Counted from the first letter of the stretch, positions 46,319 to 56,603 are shown. The stretch: 64,000 bases of DNA from Winogradskyella vincentii (GCF_020166345.1 NZ_JAIUJS010000001.1:124001-188000), one strand, 5' to 3'. Made by a program: numbers and translations. Notes: generated by a model from the sequence alone, not told the origin.

Positions 46319-46384
46319 AGGTTTTCTATAAATTACAATTGGCTTAAATGTCACAATTGTTACAACAATAGAACAATAAAAATT

Positions 46385-46392
46385 TATCTTTG
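46385..46392 (+). promoter_or_regulatory. Candidate -7 element of the DUF983 gene
   Basis: TATCTTTG, a full match to TAnnTTTG, lies 38 bp before the DUF983 ATG. The nearest TTG upstream (46357-46359) is 25 bp away, a little too far. Confidence 0.4.
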
Positions 46393-46430
46393 CTCTATAT
46401 TAAAAGACGCAAAATTAAAGGTTTTTAGTT

Positions 46431-46814
46431 ATGATTAGAAAAGGAATGAAACTTTATAGTATTCTTTTCGGTGCATGTCCAAAATGCCATCAAGAATCCA
46501 TGTATGTCAACCCTAATCCATATGCACTATCAGAAACCTTAAAAATCAATGACGAATGTTCACATTGCCATACGCGATACAGAATGGAACCCTCATTTTT
46601 TTATGGCTCTATGTATGTAAGCTACGCAATTGGAATTGCATTTGCGGTAACGGCATTTGTAGTAAGCTATAATATTTTTGATTCTTCCCTAATTACGGCT
46701 TTCATAGCAATAATAATTACCCTCATTGCGTTGATACCAGTAATTATGAGGCTTTCACGTAATATTTGGATTAACCTTTTTATGAAATATGATAAGAATT
46801 TAGTTAAGAATTAA
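46431..46814 (+). CDS. DUF983 family membrane protein
   Basis: 127 aa. CPKCHQE and CSHCHTRY form a probable zinc ribbon at the N-terminus (about 15-50); two membrane helices follow (about 60-82 and 88-110), matching the DUF983 family. Function unknown. The last 11 bp overlap the end of the convergent oxidoreductase gene. Confidence 0.88.
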   Translation: MIRKGMKLYSILFGACPKCHQESMYVNPNPYALSETLKINDECSHCHTRYRMEPSFFYGSMYVSYAIGIAFAVTAFVVSYNIFDSSLITAFIAIIITLIALIPVIMRLSRNIWINLFMKYDKNLVKN

Positions 46815-47853
46815 AGCGTCTAAAATCTATTTCTCTATCTAACTCGGCATTATTCTCTATAAAATTGTAAAGTTCATTTGCGACATAAGGCGCAATCATT
46901 ACACCTCGTGTACCTAAACCATTTAGGACATATATGTTTTGATGGTCTTCATGTGCACCAATTAAAGGTCTTCTATCCTTAACTGTTGGTCTAATACCAG
47001 CAACATGATTAACGACTTCAAAATCGCATTTAATGAATGTTTTTAATTTTGATGTTAATTCTTCCTTTCCTTCTTCAGTTGGGTTATTTGATTTGTCAGT
47101 CCAATTATAGGTAGAGCCAACTACGTAATTATCTTGACCAAGAGGAATTATAAAGACCGAGGACTTAATTGCAAAATCAATTTTTAAATCTGGAGCCTTA
47201 ATTGTTAAAACTTCGCCTTTGGTTCCATTTAACGGAAAATCTTTAAAAAAGGGATTATTCTTTACGCCAAATCCTTCCGCAAAAACAACTTTCTTTGCTT
47301 TTATATTATTGTAAGAAACCTTTAGATCATTAATGCTTAGATTTTCATAGACGAATGCCTCATTCCTTAGGCTATCCTTTTCTATTAAAAACTTTTTATA
47401 GTGCCTTATCAAGGTCTCTGTATCTAGTCTTCCTGCTTGGAGGACTTCACCAAATCCAAATGGCGCAACAACATTTATATTTGAATTCTTGATTATTGTT
47501 GTAGATAAGTACGATTCTAAGGATGGCTTATCTGCAGCAGAAAACCAAAGGTTTTGTTCTTCAATTGAAGCAAATCGTCTTAATATTTGAAGTTGATAAT
47601 CAATTTTTATACCTAATCTCTTTTCAATAACCTCGTATACTGGCAAAGCAATACTGAGTTGCTTTTTGGCTTTCCATACTTCTGTAAATCGTTTTAATAT
47701 AACAGGGTTATATAATCCAGCTGCCACTAATGACGATTGTTGAGAGCCATCATCAAACACGACGAACGAGTGGCCGTTTTTATACAACTTTTCACAAAAC
47801 GAAATACTCGCAAGACCGCAACCAACTACTATATAATCAACTTCTTTCATCAA
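46804..47853 (-). CDS. FAD-dependent oxidoreductase (DAO family)
   Basis: 349 aa with an N-terminal FAD-binding Rossmann motif (DYIVVGCGLASISF), the DAO-family substrate domain, and the C-terminal second FAD segment NIYVLNGLGTRGVMIAP. The family oxidises amino acids or related amines such as glycine/sarcosine; the substrate here is not evident. It begins 129 bp before the terminator region of gldN, on the same strand. Confidence 0.88.
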   Translation of the reverse strand: MMKEVDYIVVGCGLASISFCEKLYKNGHSFVVFDDGSQQSSLVAAGLYNPVILKRFTEVWKAKKQLSIALPVYEVIEKRLGIKIDYQLQILRRFASIEEQNLWFSAADKPSLESYLSTTIIKNSNINVVAPFGFGEVLQAGRLDTETLIRHYKKFLIEKDSLRNEAFVYENLSINDLKVSYNNIKAKKVVFAEGFGVKNNPFFKDFPLNGTKGEVLTIKAPDLKIDFAIKSSVFIIPLGQDNYVVGSTYNWTDKSNNPTEEGKEELTSKLKTFIKCDFEVVNHVAGIRPTVKDRRPLIGAHEDHQNIYVLNGLGTRGVMIAPYVANELYNFIENNAELDREIDFRRFNS

Positions 47854-47906
47854 TGTAAAATTAATATATCTAGAGACAAGCTAACGATAAACGCTTAATT
47901 ATTGCA

Positions 47907-47934
47907 TAAAAAAAGCTCACCAATGGTGAGCTTT
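47907..47934 (-). terminator. Terminator of the gldKLMN operon
   Basis: AAAGCTCAC (47912-47920) and GTGAGCTTT (47926-47934) with a 5-nt loop, then a U-tract leftward. It lies 19 bp beyond the gldN stop. Confidence 0.8.
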
Positions 47935-47952
47935 AAATTTATTGTGATGAGT

Positions 47953-48861
47953 TTAATAACTCCACATATCTTGTTCAAAGTTTCTGATCTTATCTTTTAT
48001 TCGTTCAGATTCTAAGAGTTGCATAAGAGCATTTTCAGCGATGTACTCCTTAACTTCTCTATCGCCATAGACATTCTCTTCCTTGTAAATTAATCCATGG
48101 AATCGATGACTATTTAAGAGATGATCAAAGGAAATTGGTACAGCACTATTCTTATTATTGAATGCTTTGGACTCATGTAATATATCTCTAATTTCAGGAA
48201 CAAACACCCAGAATAATCCTATTGGCTCTTTGTTTGCTTCATCATCAGAATCAATAAAGTTAACATCTGGTGCCGCTGGTGCAAGTGCCAAGATACGATA
48301 CTTCATCTCACCTTGACGCTTATCAAAGTACCACATACCTTTAATTAAATATGACTTGATATCAAACGCTTCAATATTTCGTGTAACGATATATTCAGGA
48401 TCAATATATCCATCAGCATTAAATTGATCATATCCAATATCTAAAGTATCGGTCTTAGTCATAGAAGCCATTAAATCTTTCTGTGTAAGCTCATTTGTAA
48501 AATAAGAATCACTGTACACTTTAGAGATCATACCACTATTAATGTTATCCATCAATACATGGTATAAAGAGCGTCTATCTCTACCAATATTATTTGTATC
48601 TATAGGAAAATACAATGGAAAATTTGCTCGCTCATCAAGGACAACGTTTTCCCAAATAATTTTGGAAAACAAAATATCTCTATCGCCAACATAACCATAT
48701 TCAAGAGGTTTGTCATTATCCAAAAGCAACTCGGCTTCTGTTTTCATGCCAATTTCTTCTGGTATCTTAGCGTTGAGAATATTCGCCTGAGCAGACATAC
48801 TGTTGAAGGCTAAAATCCCAACAAACGTTATTAATAATTGCTTTATCTTCATTGTATTCAT
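47953..48861 (-). CDS. gldN: Gliding motility / type IX secretion protein GldN
   Basis: About 302 aa from the ATG at 48861; a second ATG at 48852 gives MKIKQLLITFVGILAF, a good signal peptide, and either may be used. The open frame reaches 48906 but that extension is atypical. GldN is a periplasmic protein that forms a ring with GldK below the outer membrane in the type IX secretion system. It is the fourth gene of gldKLMN. The region MWYFDKRQGEMKYRILALAP is family-typical. Confidence 0.93.
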   Translation of the reverse strand: MNTMKIKQLLITFVGILAFNSMSAQANILNAKIPEEIGMKTEAELLLDNDKPLEYGYVGDRDILFSKIIWENVVLDERANFPLYFPIDTNNIGRDRRSLYHVLMDNINSGMISKVYSDSYFTNELTQKDLMASMTKTDTLDIGYDQFNADGYIDPEYIVTRNIEAFDIKSYLIKGMWYFDKRQGEMKYRILALAPAAPDVNFIDSDDEANKEPIGLFWVFVPEIRDILHESKAFNNKNSAVPISFDHLLNSHRFHGLIYKEENVYGDREVKEYIAENALMQLLESERIKDKIRNFEQDMWSY

Positions 48862-48921
48862 TTTATTAATTTGAGGCCTTAGAACATGTCTATAACGCTC
48901 TATCAATTTTATTATTTCCTA

Positions 48922-50493
48922 TTAATTAGATAATTCTACAACTACCGGAGTAACTGTTTTAATTCTAATTGGATTATTAGGTGCTTTAGCTTTGATATTG
49001 ATAAATTGAACAATATCTCCACGTCTAGCAGATCTTAATGCATTTTTAGCAGCTGTATTTAAACGATTACCATTTACATTTACAGAAGGTTTACCAGGAA
49101 CTTTCATTGTAAATGATACTATATTAATAGGTAACGTGAAATCGAAATCATCACCAAAGTCAGCTGAAAGTTTACCAATCTCAACGTTATTTCGTGGCAA
49201 TTTTGCATTACCAACTTGTCCGTTGAACTTACCTAATGGTTTTGGTAAATCTTTAATTCTAAATGTTTTCTTATCTCCAACTTTAGAACCGTCATCTAAA
49301 GTAGCCGTAACATTAATAGTTACTTCTCTACCTGTTTGAGGTCTCATTTCATATTTACCGTTAGATAACTTTTTTAAACCAACTGCATTTGCATTGACTT
49401 TATTATCTGATACACCGGCAAATGAAATTGTCATCGGGTTTACAACCCCTCTATAAACTACATTCATTTTATCTGCAGATATAGTAGCAGAATTTGGTCT
49501 TGGTACTACAACATAGTTACCAGTAAATTCAATTGGTAATTCTACTCCCTTTTCCATAAAGGTAAATGTACCTTTAACCTCGTTTTCACCAACACTACCA
49601 GTAGTAAAGTTTAGTCTAGCATTACCTAGTGAATCTATTGCTCCTTTTTCAGTTAAAGCAACATCATTTCCGTTAATGTTTAGTTTAACAGGTGTTACAC
49701 TAGCATATTTACCTAATACAACTTTTCCTTGGAATTTCTCACCAGCGAAAAATGCATTCTTATCAGGAATAACAATAGCTTGGTAATTCTTTAACGTAAC
49801 TGCTTCTTCCAAAGAGTTACCTAAAAATACGTTATATAGGTTTGCTTCTGTTGTTTTAACATCATTTTGAAAAGAAGTCAATTTAGCATAAGATGCTATT
49901 GCAGGGAAACCTTTAAAGTTATAGTCTAAATAACTTAACTTAGCACCTTCCTCTGGTTTAATATCACTAAAGTCAAAACGTTTATCGAAATTCTCGATAG
50001 CTCTTTCGTATGTTACATCACCAGCAAGAACTTCTTTAACATCTGATTTATATTTTTCAAAGACTCTCATTACTTCTTGACCAACTTTGGTTAATCTGTC
50101 TCCAGTAAACCACTTTTCATCAAGATAGTCACCATTGTCCATTTCCTCAGCTGGTAACATTCCATTCTCCAACTCATATTTTCCACCTTCAAGGATGTCC
50201 TTTTTAAGTGATTCTATATATGCGTCAAATTTATCAGATATTGATTTAATTTGTAGTGCCTTATTAGCAACAACTCTAAACTCAGCTGGTTTTTCCTCAG
50301 CTTTTAGTGCTAATCCTTTTAAAAGATTATCATTAGAAGCTGTAGTAAATTCGTTCGTCGATTCAAATTTAGCGTCCATTGCGCTAAATGCCGATAGTAC
50401 TTCTTTTGACATATTCATTGCCATCATAGCGATAAATACCAAGTACATTAAGTTAATCATTTTCTGCCTTGCAGATAGTTTTCCTCCTGCCAT
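48922..50493 (-). CDS. gldM: Type IX secretion / gliding motor protein GldM
   Basis: 523 aa. It has one N-terminal membrane helix (MINLMYLVFIAMMAMNMS, about 11-28) and a long periplasmic part of four domains. GldM spans the periplasm and forms, with GldL, the proton-driven motor that powers protein export and gliding. The opening MAGGKLSARQKMINLMY is diagnostic. It lies 47 bp after gldL. Confidence 0.97.
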   Translation of the reverse strand: MAGGKLSARQKMINLMYLVFIAMMAMNMSKEVLSAFSAMDAKFESTNEFTTASNDNLLKGLALKAEEKPAEFRVVANKALQIKSISDKFDAYIESLKKDILEGGKYELENGMLPAEEMDNGDYLDEKWFTGDRLTKVGQEVMRVFEKYKSDVKEVLAGDVTYERAIENFDKRFDFSDIKPEEGAKLSYLDYNFKGFPAIASYAKLTSFQNDVKTTEANLYNVFLGNSLEEAVTLKNYQAIVIPDKNAFFAGEKFQGKVVLGKYASVTPVKLNINGNDVALTEKGAIDSLGNARLNFTTGSVGENEVKGTFTFMEKGVELPIEFTGNYVVVPRPNSATISADKMNVVYRGVVNPMTISFAGVSDNKVNANAVGLKKLSNGKYEMRPQTGREVTINVTATLDDGSKVGDKKTFRIKDLPKPLGKFNGQVGNAKLPRNNVEIGKLSADFGDDFDFTLPINIVSFTMKVPGKPSVNVNGNRLNTAAKNALRSARRGDIVQFINIKAKAPNNPIRIKTVTPVVVELSN

Positions 50494-50540
50494 TGTGAAT
50501 TAGTTTTTAATGGTTAATTATTAATTGTTATAAAAACTAA

Positions 50541-51173
50541 TTAGTTTTTGTTCATAGCAGATAACATACCACCATATACACCATTTAATGATGAAAGGTT
50601 TGATGCTAATGATTGCATTTGCTCCTTTAATTTAGTAGCGTTTTCTACCGCTTCCTCATTAATTGCTGCCTGACGGTTAGCACTTTCCATTTGTACTTTG
50701 TAAAGACTATTTAAAGACTCCATCTGTGCCGCTGCTAAAGATAGCTCTTCACTATATTTCTTCTGAGCAGTTAATGAATCTACTGTAGGTGAAATATTCT
50801 TAGCAGCACCTTCGAAATTCTTAATGCTTTCTCCTAAACTAGACATAAGGTCACTATCAATTCTAGCCTCTTTTAATAAATTGTCTAATTTTTTAGATAA
50901 TAATCCTTCTGCATCTTTAGGCTCTTCTTTTTTCTTCTTTCCTGACATTTGTCCTCCTGCCAATTCAGGGTACACTAATGACCAATCTAGGTCAGCTTGT
51001 TGTCTTTCGAATGCAGAGTAAGCGAATACTAATGCTTCTACTACCATACCTATTGTTAAGATCTCAGAACCAAATGGCCAGTGTTGAATCTTAAATAGTG
51101 CTCCTAGGATTACGATTGCTGCTCCTAATCCGTAGATCATGTTAGTCAGTGTTAATTTACCTTTTTGTGCCAT
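50541..51173 (-). CDS. gldL: Type IX secretion / gliding motor protein GldL
   Basis: 210 aa. Two membrane helices near the N-terminus (about 12-28 and 38-54) enclose the charged residues used for proton coupling: Lys28 (FKIQHWPF) and Glu46 (GMVVEALVF). A cytoplasmic helical tail follows. It pairs with GldM in a 5:2-type motor. It lies between gldK and gldM in the standard order. Confidence 0.96.
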   Translation of the reverse strand: MAQKGKLTLTNMIYGLGAAIVILGALFKIQHWPFGSEILTIGMVVEALVFAYSAFERQQADLDWSLVYPELAGGQMSGKKKKEEPKDAEGLLSKKLDNLLKEARIDSDLMSSLGESIKNFEGAAKNISPTVDSLTAQKKYSEELSLAAAQMESLNSLYKVQMESANRQAAINEEAVENATKLKEQMQSLASNLSSLNGVYGGMLSAMNKN

Positions 51174-51260
51174 AATTTGTTAAGTTTTAGTTTAAGTTAA
51201 TGGATTTAACTTAAGTAGGTTAATTTTAATTTTAGGTTATTTATTGTTTAAGTTTAAGTA

Positions 51261-52613
51261 TTAATTTGTGGCTGCATTCTTAGTTACCTCAGTTCCCATG
51301 TAATCTTGAACCGTTCTGAAACCAATATAGCTTCTTGCAGAATCCGCATATTCGTAATCTCTTGAGCTTACTTGTAGGAAATAAGCAACATCCTTCCATG
51401 ATCCTCCTCTTACAACTTTACGTGCATTGTTTGGATCATTTACATTTGGATTAATAGTTGACGAATATTCATAAGAACCAGGATCGTAAGATCCATTCAC
51501 CCATTCAGATACGTTACCAGCCATATTATACAAGTTGAAGTCATTTGGATCATAAGCATCCGCTTCAACAGTATATAAGGCTTGGTCTGCAGCATAATCA
51601 CCTCTTAAAGGTTTAAAGTTTGCCATAAAACACCCTCTGTCATTTTTAGCATAAGGTCCACCCCATGGATACGTTCCACCTTGTAATCCACCTCTAGCTG
51701 CATATTCCCATTCTGCCTCACTTGGCAATCTATAAGCATTTATTGGTTGTTTTCCTTTACTTTTCTGGAAACCATTATGCTTTAAAGTTCTCCACTGACA
51801 AAATGCTTGTGCTTGTTTCCATGATACACCAACTACTGGGTAATCATCGTAAGCAGAATGCCAGAAATAGTCATTGTGCATAGGTTCATTGTAACTATAT
51901 GCAAAATCTCTAATCCAAGCTGTAGTGTCTGGATAAACTTCAATTTCTTCTTTTATAATAACATCAGAGCGTTTAAGATTTCTGTCTTTTGCAGCTCTCT
52001 CTATATCCATATAAGTATATTGAAACTTAAATTGCTTTACATCCCACGTACGTTGACCATTGTAAGACTCTTCAAGAGGTAAATACATATTGTCCATTAC
52101 CTCAGCATAGAGCTCGTCTGGATATTCATCTGTGTCAAAAATTAAATCCGCATCGTGATTAATTTTTCTCTGCTCATTACCATATGTATTAAGCATATAG
52201 CTTTCATAAGCATTAAGATCATCTGGATTAGAATCTAAGTAGGCAAATTCCCCAATGTCTCCACTACCAGGAGTTTTTCCTTCTAAATCTGCCATTTCAG
52301 CAAGATTTAATCTTAAGATAGAATCTCTCACCCAATATACAAATGAGCGGTACTCGCTATTTGTAATTTCAGTTTCATCCATATAAAATGCACGTACAGT
52401 TGCAGTTTTAGTAGGAGCATCTTGTACGCCAGCAATATCATCATCGGATTTACCCATAATGAAAGCACCTCCAGGAACGAGTGTCATTCCATAAGGCTTT
52501 TCTGGATGCCATTTTTTACCTTTAACACCTACTAATTGTCCACGGTCTCCAGAATTACAACTGGCTACCAAAACTAATACAGTGGTAAGTAAAATAAACT
52601 TCTTAATATTCAT
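51261..52613 (-). CDS. gldK: Gliding motility / type IX secretion lipoprotein GldK
   Basis: 450 aa. A lipoprotein signal peptide (VLVASCNSG, Cys near 19) precedes a formylglycine-generating-enzyme/sulfatase-modifying type fold: GGAFIMGKSDDD, NAYRLPSEAEWEYAARGG, NVSEWVNG, VRGGSWKD and SYIGFRTV. GldK uses this fold structurally, as a ring with GldN at the outer membrane. It is the first gene of the operon, with a good promoter upstream. Confidence 0.96.
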   Translation of the reverse strand: MNIKKFILLTTVLVLVASCNSGDRGQLVGVKGKKWHPEKPYGMTLVPGGAFIMGKSDDDIAGVQDAPTKTATVRAFYMDETEITNSEYRSFVYWVRDSILRLNLAEMADLEGKTPGSGDIGEFAYLDSNPDDLNAYESYMLNTYGNEQRKINHDADLIFDTDEYPDELYAEVMDNMYLPLEESYNGQRTWDVKQFKFQYTYMDIERAAKDRNLKRSDVIIKEEIEVYPDTTAWIRDFAYSYNEPMHNDYFWHSAYDDYPVVGVSWKQAQAFCQWRTLKHNGFQKSKGKQPINAYRLPSEAEWEYAARGGLQGGTYPWGGPYAKNDRGCFMANFKPLRGDYAADQALYTVEADAYDPNDFNLYNMAGNVSEWVNGSYDPGSYEYSSTINPNVNDPNNARKVVRGGSWKDVAYFLQVSSRDYEYADSARSYIGFRTVQDYMGTEVTKNAATN

Positions 52614-52655
52614 AGTAACTCGAGGTTAAATTAGTCGTCCTTAATTTTAAGGTGG

Positions 52656-52686
52656 TAAACATATTTATATATTTTCGAAAAAACAA
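52656..52686 (-). promoter_or_regulatory. Promoter of gldKLMN
   Basis: On the minus strand TTG (52686-52684) is followed after 20 nt by TATGTTTA (52663-52656), close to the Bacteroidota consensus TTG-N19-21-TAnnTTTG. The -7 box lies 43 bp upstream of the gldK ATG. Confidence 0.6.
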
Positions 52687-52773
52687 CTTTTTTCCAATTT
52701 TTTTTGCATTTCAACCTTAAAAAAGTGTATTTCATCGATGAAATTCAAGTAAAACTCCGACGAAATGCACATT

Positions 52774-53940
52774 TTAGAAGCTGTTCTTCCTGTAGGCTTT
52801 ATACCACCTTTCCGGTATTTCACCCTTTAAAGCATGCAGGTAATCGGCATGCATGCATGGTAATAACGTATGCTTTTTTAATTTATTATTAACATCTGGT
52901 AAAAATGGAATTTCTATCCACCAACGATTAGTTTTTAGACTTTTGTAAAAAATCAATTCGTCATCATCTACTAAGACATTAAACTTTTGATAGTGCTTTT
53001 CGTTTGTAAAATTATCATCCTTAATTCTACAATTAACACCTTCAATAAAATACCATATCATCTGAGCAATTAACATAGAACTGGCATTGTCATTTCTTGA
53101 GTTATGGTATTCATATATACCAAATGAGGTAACCTTATTACTAATACCAGCATATCTACTAATGGCACACATCTCCTTACCAGAAAAACCATTTGGTGAA
53201 TACTTTTGGTTATCACTTACTTCTGATGCTTGTACCGACTTTAAATCAATGGATACTATATGAGCATCGCGCAGAAGTGGTTCTACCATATTTATATCTG
53301 CTGAAACTTCTCCTAATCTATAAGCTTCAAAATAAAGCTTTTCCATAAGATCAATCTCCTCTTGAGAATTAAAATAGGTTTGATATCCAATTGTAGTGTA
53401 ATTGAATAGATTATAGGGTTCTTCAACTATAACCTTACCTACATAACTATTGTTTTTAATTGGAAGGTTGGCATCACCTAAATCAAAATTAGTATCGATA
53501 TTGACAATATTAACCATTGGCATAACATTATCATAAGCTCGATAATTTGAATAGGTTAAATCTTGACTGCCACCTAATATTATAGGTATAATGTTTTTTT
53601 CTAACAATACCGTTATAGCGGTTCTGATAGCAAAGTATGTATCCTCAACGGATTCACCCGGATCAATATCTCCTAAATCTGCAATTGTATTAAACCAATT
53701 TCCGGGAAAGAGTGAGTATAAAGCTACACGTATGGAATCAAAATGGAGTTCAGCGCCAATATAATTGACATCATTTCTTGTTTCCTTTACACCAATGATG
53801 GCTAATTGCACATCATCTAAATCTGGGATTCCGTTTTGTCTTGAGTGGACTTTGATTTTTTTTCCTAGCGCTTGCTGCGCTAATAGTTCTTTTTGAGCTA
53901 GTACCGCATCTGAAACAGGCGTTAGAAAATTAAAATTCAT
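52774..53940 (-). CDS. Arginase/formimidoylglutamase-family protein with degenerate metal ligands
   Basis: 388 aa with the arginase/HutG fold. The family's metal-binding motifs are changed: the GGDHS motif reads GGSQDLTYS (His lost), the DAHxD motif reads DTNFDLGD (His replaced by Asn), and SxDxDxxxP reads SIDLKSVQASEV. It is therefore likely not a manganese ureohydrolase. Proteins of this type are commonly labelled formimidoylglutamase in Bacteroidota and sit near topA and gldK. It is 5 bp downstream of topA and probably cotranscribed. Confidence 0.82.
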   Translation of the reverse strand: MNFNFLTPVSDAVLAQKELLAQQALGKKIKVHSRQNGIPDLDDVQLAIIGVKETRNDVNYIGAELHFDSIRVALYSLFPGNWFNTIADLGDIDPGESVEDTYFAIRTAITVLLEKNIIPIILGGSQDLTYSNYRAYDNVMPMVNIVNIDTNFDLGDANLPIKNNSYVGKVIVEEPYNLFNYTTIGYQTYFNSQEEIDLMEKLYFEAYRLGEVSADINMVEPLLRDAHIVSIDLKSVQASEVSDNQKYSPNGFSGKEMCAISRYAGISNKVTSFGIYEYHNSRNDNASSMLIAQMIWYFIEGVNCRIKDDNFTNEKHYQKFNVLVDDDELIFYKSLKTNRWWIEIPFLPDVNNKLKKHTLLPCMHADYLHALKGEIPERWYKAYRKNSF

Positions 53941-53945
53941 TTAAA

Positions 53946-56444
53946 CTATTTCTTTTTAGCTGTTGTTTTTTTCGTGGTTCTTTTCTTTTTAAGAGCATTC
54001 TTTTCAAGTAGTGCTTTGGCTTCTTCGAGAGTCATTTTACTCACATCTACCGTTTTTGCTAGCTCTACTTTTTGCTTACCTTTTATTACGTTATGCCTTC
54101 CCCATCTAGCTTTTTCAACTCGAATGCCTTCGGCCTCCCATACATGAATAAGCTTGTCCTTTTCCTTTTGTATTTTATCCTCGATCAAAGTTACGATGTC
54201 TTCTTCAGAAAGATTATCCCAATCATATTTTTTATTAACATTTATAAACATGTTATTCCATTTAATAAATGGTCCAAATCTCCCCTTACCTTTTGTAACA
54301 TCCAATCCTTGATACTTATATATAGGTGCATCGGCTTTTTCCTTTTCCTTTATATAAGTAATTGCTTCGTCTAATTCTACACCTAATGGATCTACTCCTT
54401 TTGGCAAAGACACAAACTTTTTACCATAACGTACATAGGGCCCAAATCGTCCATTGTTTACTTCAACCTCTTCATCATTATAATGTCCCAAAGCTTTTGG
54501 AAGTTGAAAAAGGCTCATTGCCTCTTCAAAGGTGATTGAACTTAATTGTTGGTCTGGTCCTAAACTCGCAAATTGAGGCTTTTCCTCATCTTCCGATGTG
54601 CCTATTTGCACCATTGGCCCAAACCTACCTAGCCTTACACTTACTTGACGACCCGTTTTAGGGTCTTCACCTAAAATTCTTTCTCCAGATTCGCGCTCTG
54701 CGTTCTCACTTACGTCTTCTACTTGAGGGTGAAACCCTTTGTAGAAATCTTTCATCATTTCTCTCCAATTCTCTTTACCTTCTGCTATATCGTCAAAACT
54801 CTCTTCTACCTTTGCAGTAAAATTATAGTCAAGAATAGACTCAAAATGATTTACAAGAAAATCAGTTACTATTGTACCAATATCTGTTGGCACTAATTTA
54901 CCTTTATCAGAACCTACGCGTTCTGACAAGTTCTTTTCTTTAATACTATTTGACTCTAAAACCAGTTGAGTGTAAGAGCGTTCAGCGCCGTCTACACTAC
55001 CCTTTTCCACATAGTTTCTATTTTGAATTGTAGAAATTGTTGGTGCATAAGTTGAAGGACGTCCAATACCTAATTCTTCTAATTTTTTTACTAATGATGC
55101 CTCAGTATATCTTGCAGGCGGCCTTGTAAATCTTTGAGTGGCTGTAATAAATTTGTTATCTAAGTTGTCTGCAACTTTTAATTCTGGCAGTAACCCAGAT
55201 TGCTCCACATTTTCATCATCTGTACCTTCCAAGTAAACTTTGAGGAAACCATCAAATGTTATCATCTCTCCATTCGCAACAAACTGTTCATTCACAGTTT
55301 GTGATGAGTCTACTTTAATTTTAACATTGGTACGTTCTAATCTTGCCTCACTCATTTGCGATGCAATAGCACGTTTCCAAATTAAATCATAAAGACGAGA
55401 TTGATCTCGTTCTGCATTTACATTTTGATTAGCAAAATTTGTTGGCCTAATGGCTTCATGAGCCTCTTGTGCACCTTTAGATTTTCCTTTGTAATTCCTT
55501 GGTTTACTATATTGTGATCCAAAAGAAGTTACAATGGCATCTTCAGCCCCTCGCTTAGCCTCATTAGATAAATTAACGCTATCGGTTCTCATATAGGTAA
55601 TTAAACCAGCTTCATATAAACGTTGAGCATTACTCATAGTTCTGCTCACTGAAAAACCAAGCTTTCTGGCAGCTTCTTGTTGTAGCGTTGAAGTTGTGAA
55701 TGGAGGAGCAGGCGATTTTTTAACTGGTTTTTTTTCAAGATCAGAAACTCTGTAAGATGCTCCCAAATTCTTATTCAAAAAGTCTTCTGCTTCAGTTTTA
55801 GAAGTAAAGTTTTTAGGCAATTTTGCTCTAAAACTAGAACCGTCTGCTGTTATAAATTCAGCATCTACACGATACGATGCCTGAGGATTAAATTGCTGAA
55901 TATCACGCTCACGCTCTACAATTAATCTTACTGCGACAGATTGCACTCTTCCTGCGGATAATCCACCCTTAACCTTACGCCATAAAACAGGTGATAATTC
56001 ATATCCTACAATTCTATCTAATACACGTCGTGCTTGCTGCGCATCAACAAGATTGTAATCAATACTACGTGGGTTTTCAATTGCTTTATTTATTGCCTTT
56101 TTTGTAATCTCTGAAAATACAATACGCCTAGTTTTCTCCTTATCTAGTGCTAATGTTTCTGCTAAATGCCATGCAATTGCCTCCCCTTCTCTGTCTTCAT
56201 CACTAGCCAACCATACTAGTTCAGCTTTTTTTGCTAAATCTTTTAATTTCTTAACAACATCTTTTTTATCTTTTGAGACTTGGTATTTAGGTTTAAAATC
56301 ACCTTCTACATCAACACCAAGTTCCTTAGAAGGAAGGTCTGCTATATGTCCGAAACTAGACTCGACCTTATAATCCTTTCCGAGAAATTTTTCTATGGTT
56401 TTAGCCTTTGCTGGCGACTCAACTATTACTAAATTCTTTGGCAT
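53946..56444 (-). CDS. topA: DNA topoisomerase I
   Basis: 832 aa. TOPRIM domain with VESPAKAKTIEKFLG and ASDEDREGEAIAWHL; active-site tyrosine in GLITYMRTDSVNLS; type IA core (ARRVLDRIVGYELSP, GRPSTYAPTISTIQ). The C-terminus holds several topo-C repeats (GRFGPMVQIG, GRFGPYVRYG, GRFGPFIKW) without the four-cysteine zinc fingers of E. coli, and a Lys/Thr-rich tail. It relaxes negative supercoils. Confidence 0.97.
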   Translation of the reverse strand: MPKNLVIVESPAKAKTIEKFLGKDYKVESSFGHIADLPSKELGVDVEGDFKPKYQVSKDKKDVVKKLKDLAKKAELVWLASDEDREGEAIAWHLAETLALDKEKTRRIVFSEITKKAINKAIENPRSIDYNLVDAQQARRVLDRIVGYELSPVLWRKVKGGLSAGRVQSVAVRLIVERERDIQQFNPQASYRVDAEFITADGSSFRAKLPKNFTSKTEAEDFLNKNLGASYRVSDLEKKPVKKSPAPPFTTSTLQQEAARKLGFSVSRTMSNAQRLYEAGLITYMRTDSVNLSNEAKRGAEDAIVTSFGSQYSKPRNYKGKSKGAQEAHEAIRPTNFANQNVNAERDQSRLYDLIWKRAIASQMSEARLERTNVKIKVDSSQTVNEQFVANGEMITFDGFLKVYLEGTDDENVEQSGLLPELKVADNLDNKFITATQRFTRPPARYTEASLVKKLEELGIGRPSTYAPTISTIQNRNYVEKGSVDGAERSYTQLVLESNSIKEKNLSERVGSDKGKLVPTDIGTIVTDFLVNHFESILDYNFTAKVEESFDDIAEGKENWREMMKDFYKGFHPQVEDVSENAERESGERILGEDPKTGRQVSVRLGRFGPMVQIGTSEDEEKPQFASLGPDQQLSSITFEEAMSLFQLPKALGHYNDEEVEVNNGRFGPYVRYGKKFVSLPKGVDPLGVELDEAITYIKEKEKADAPIYKYQGLDVTKGKGRFGPFIKWNNMFINVNKKYDWDNLSEEDIVTLIEDKIQKEKDKLIHVWEAEGIRVEKARWGRHNVIKGKQKVELAKTVDVSKMTLEEAKALLEKNALKKKRTTKKTTAKKK

Positions 56445-56553
56445 TCTTCGTTTTTTTGAGGTTACAAATGTATATGAAAATAAATTTACAATCCTAATTT
56501 GTGTTTTTTTGAACCCTTCAGAAGAGCATATTTTGAACGAATTACAAACAACA

Positions 56554-56576
56554 AAGCCTTACTTTTTGTAAGGCTT
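56554..56576 (-). terminator. Probable terminator
   Basis: AAGCCTTAC (56554-56562) and GTAAGGCTT (56568-56576) form a 9-bp stem with a 5-T loop, 27 bp after the stop of the small lipoprotein gene. The following U-tract is broken (TTGTTGTTT), so efficiency is uncertain. Confidence 0.5.
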
Positions 56577-56603
56577 AATTTAGGTATGTTAATTTAATTA
56601 TAA

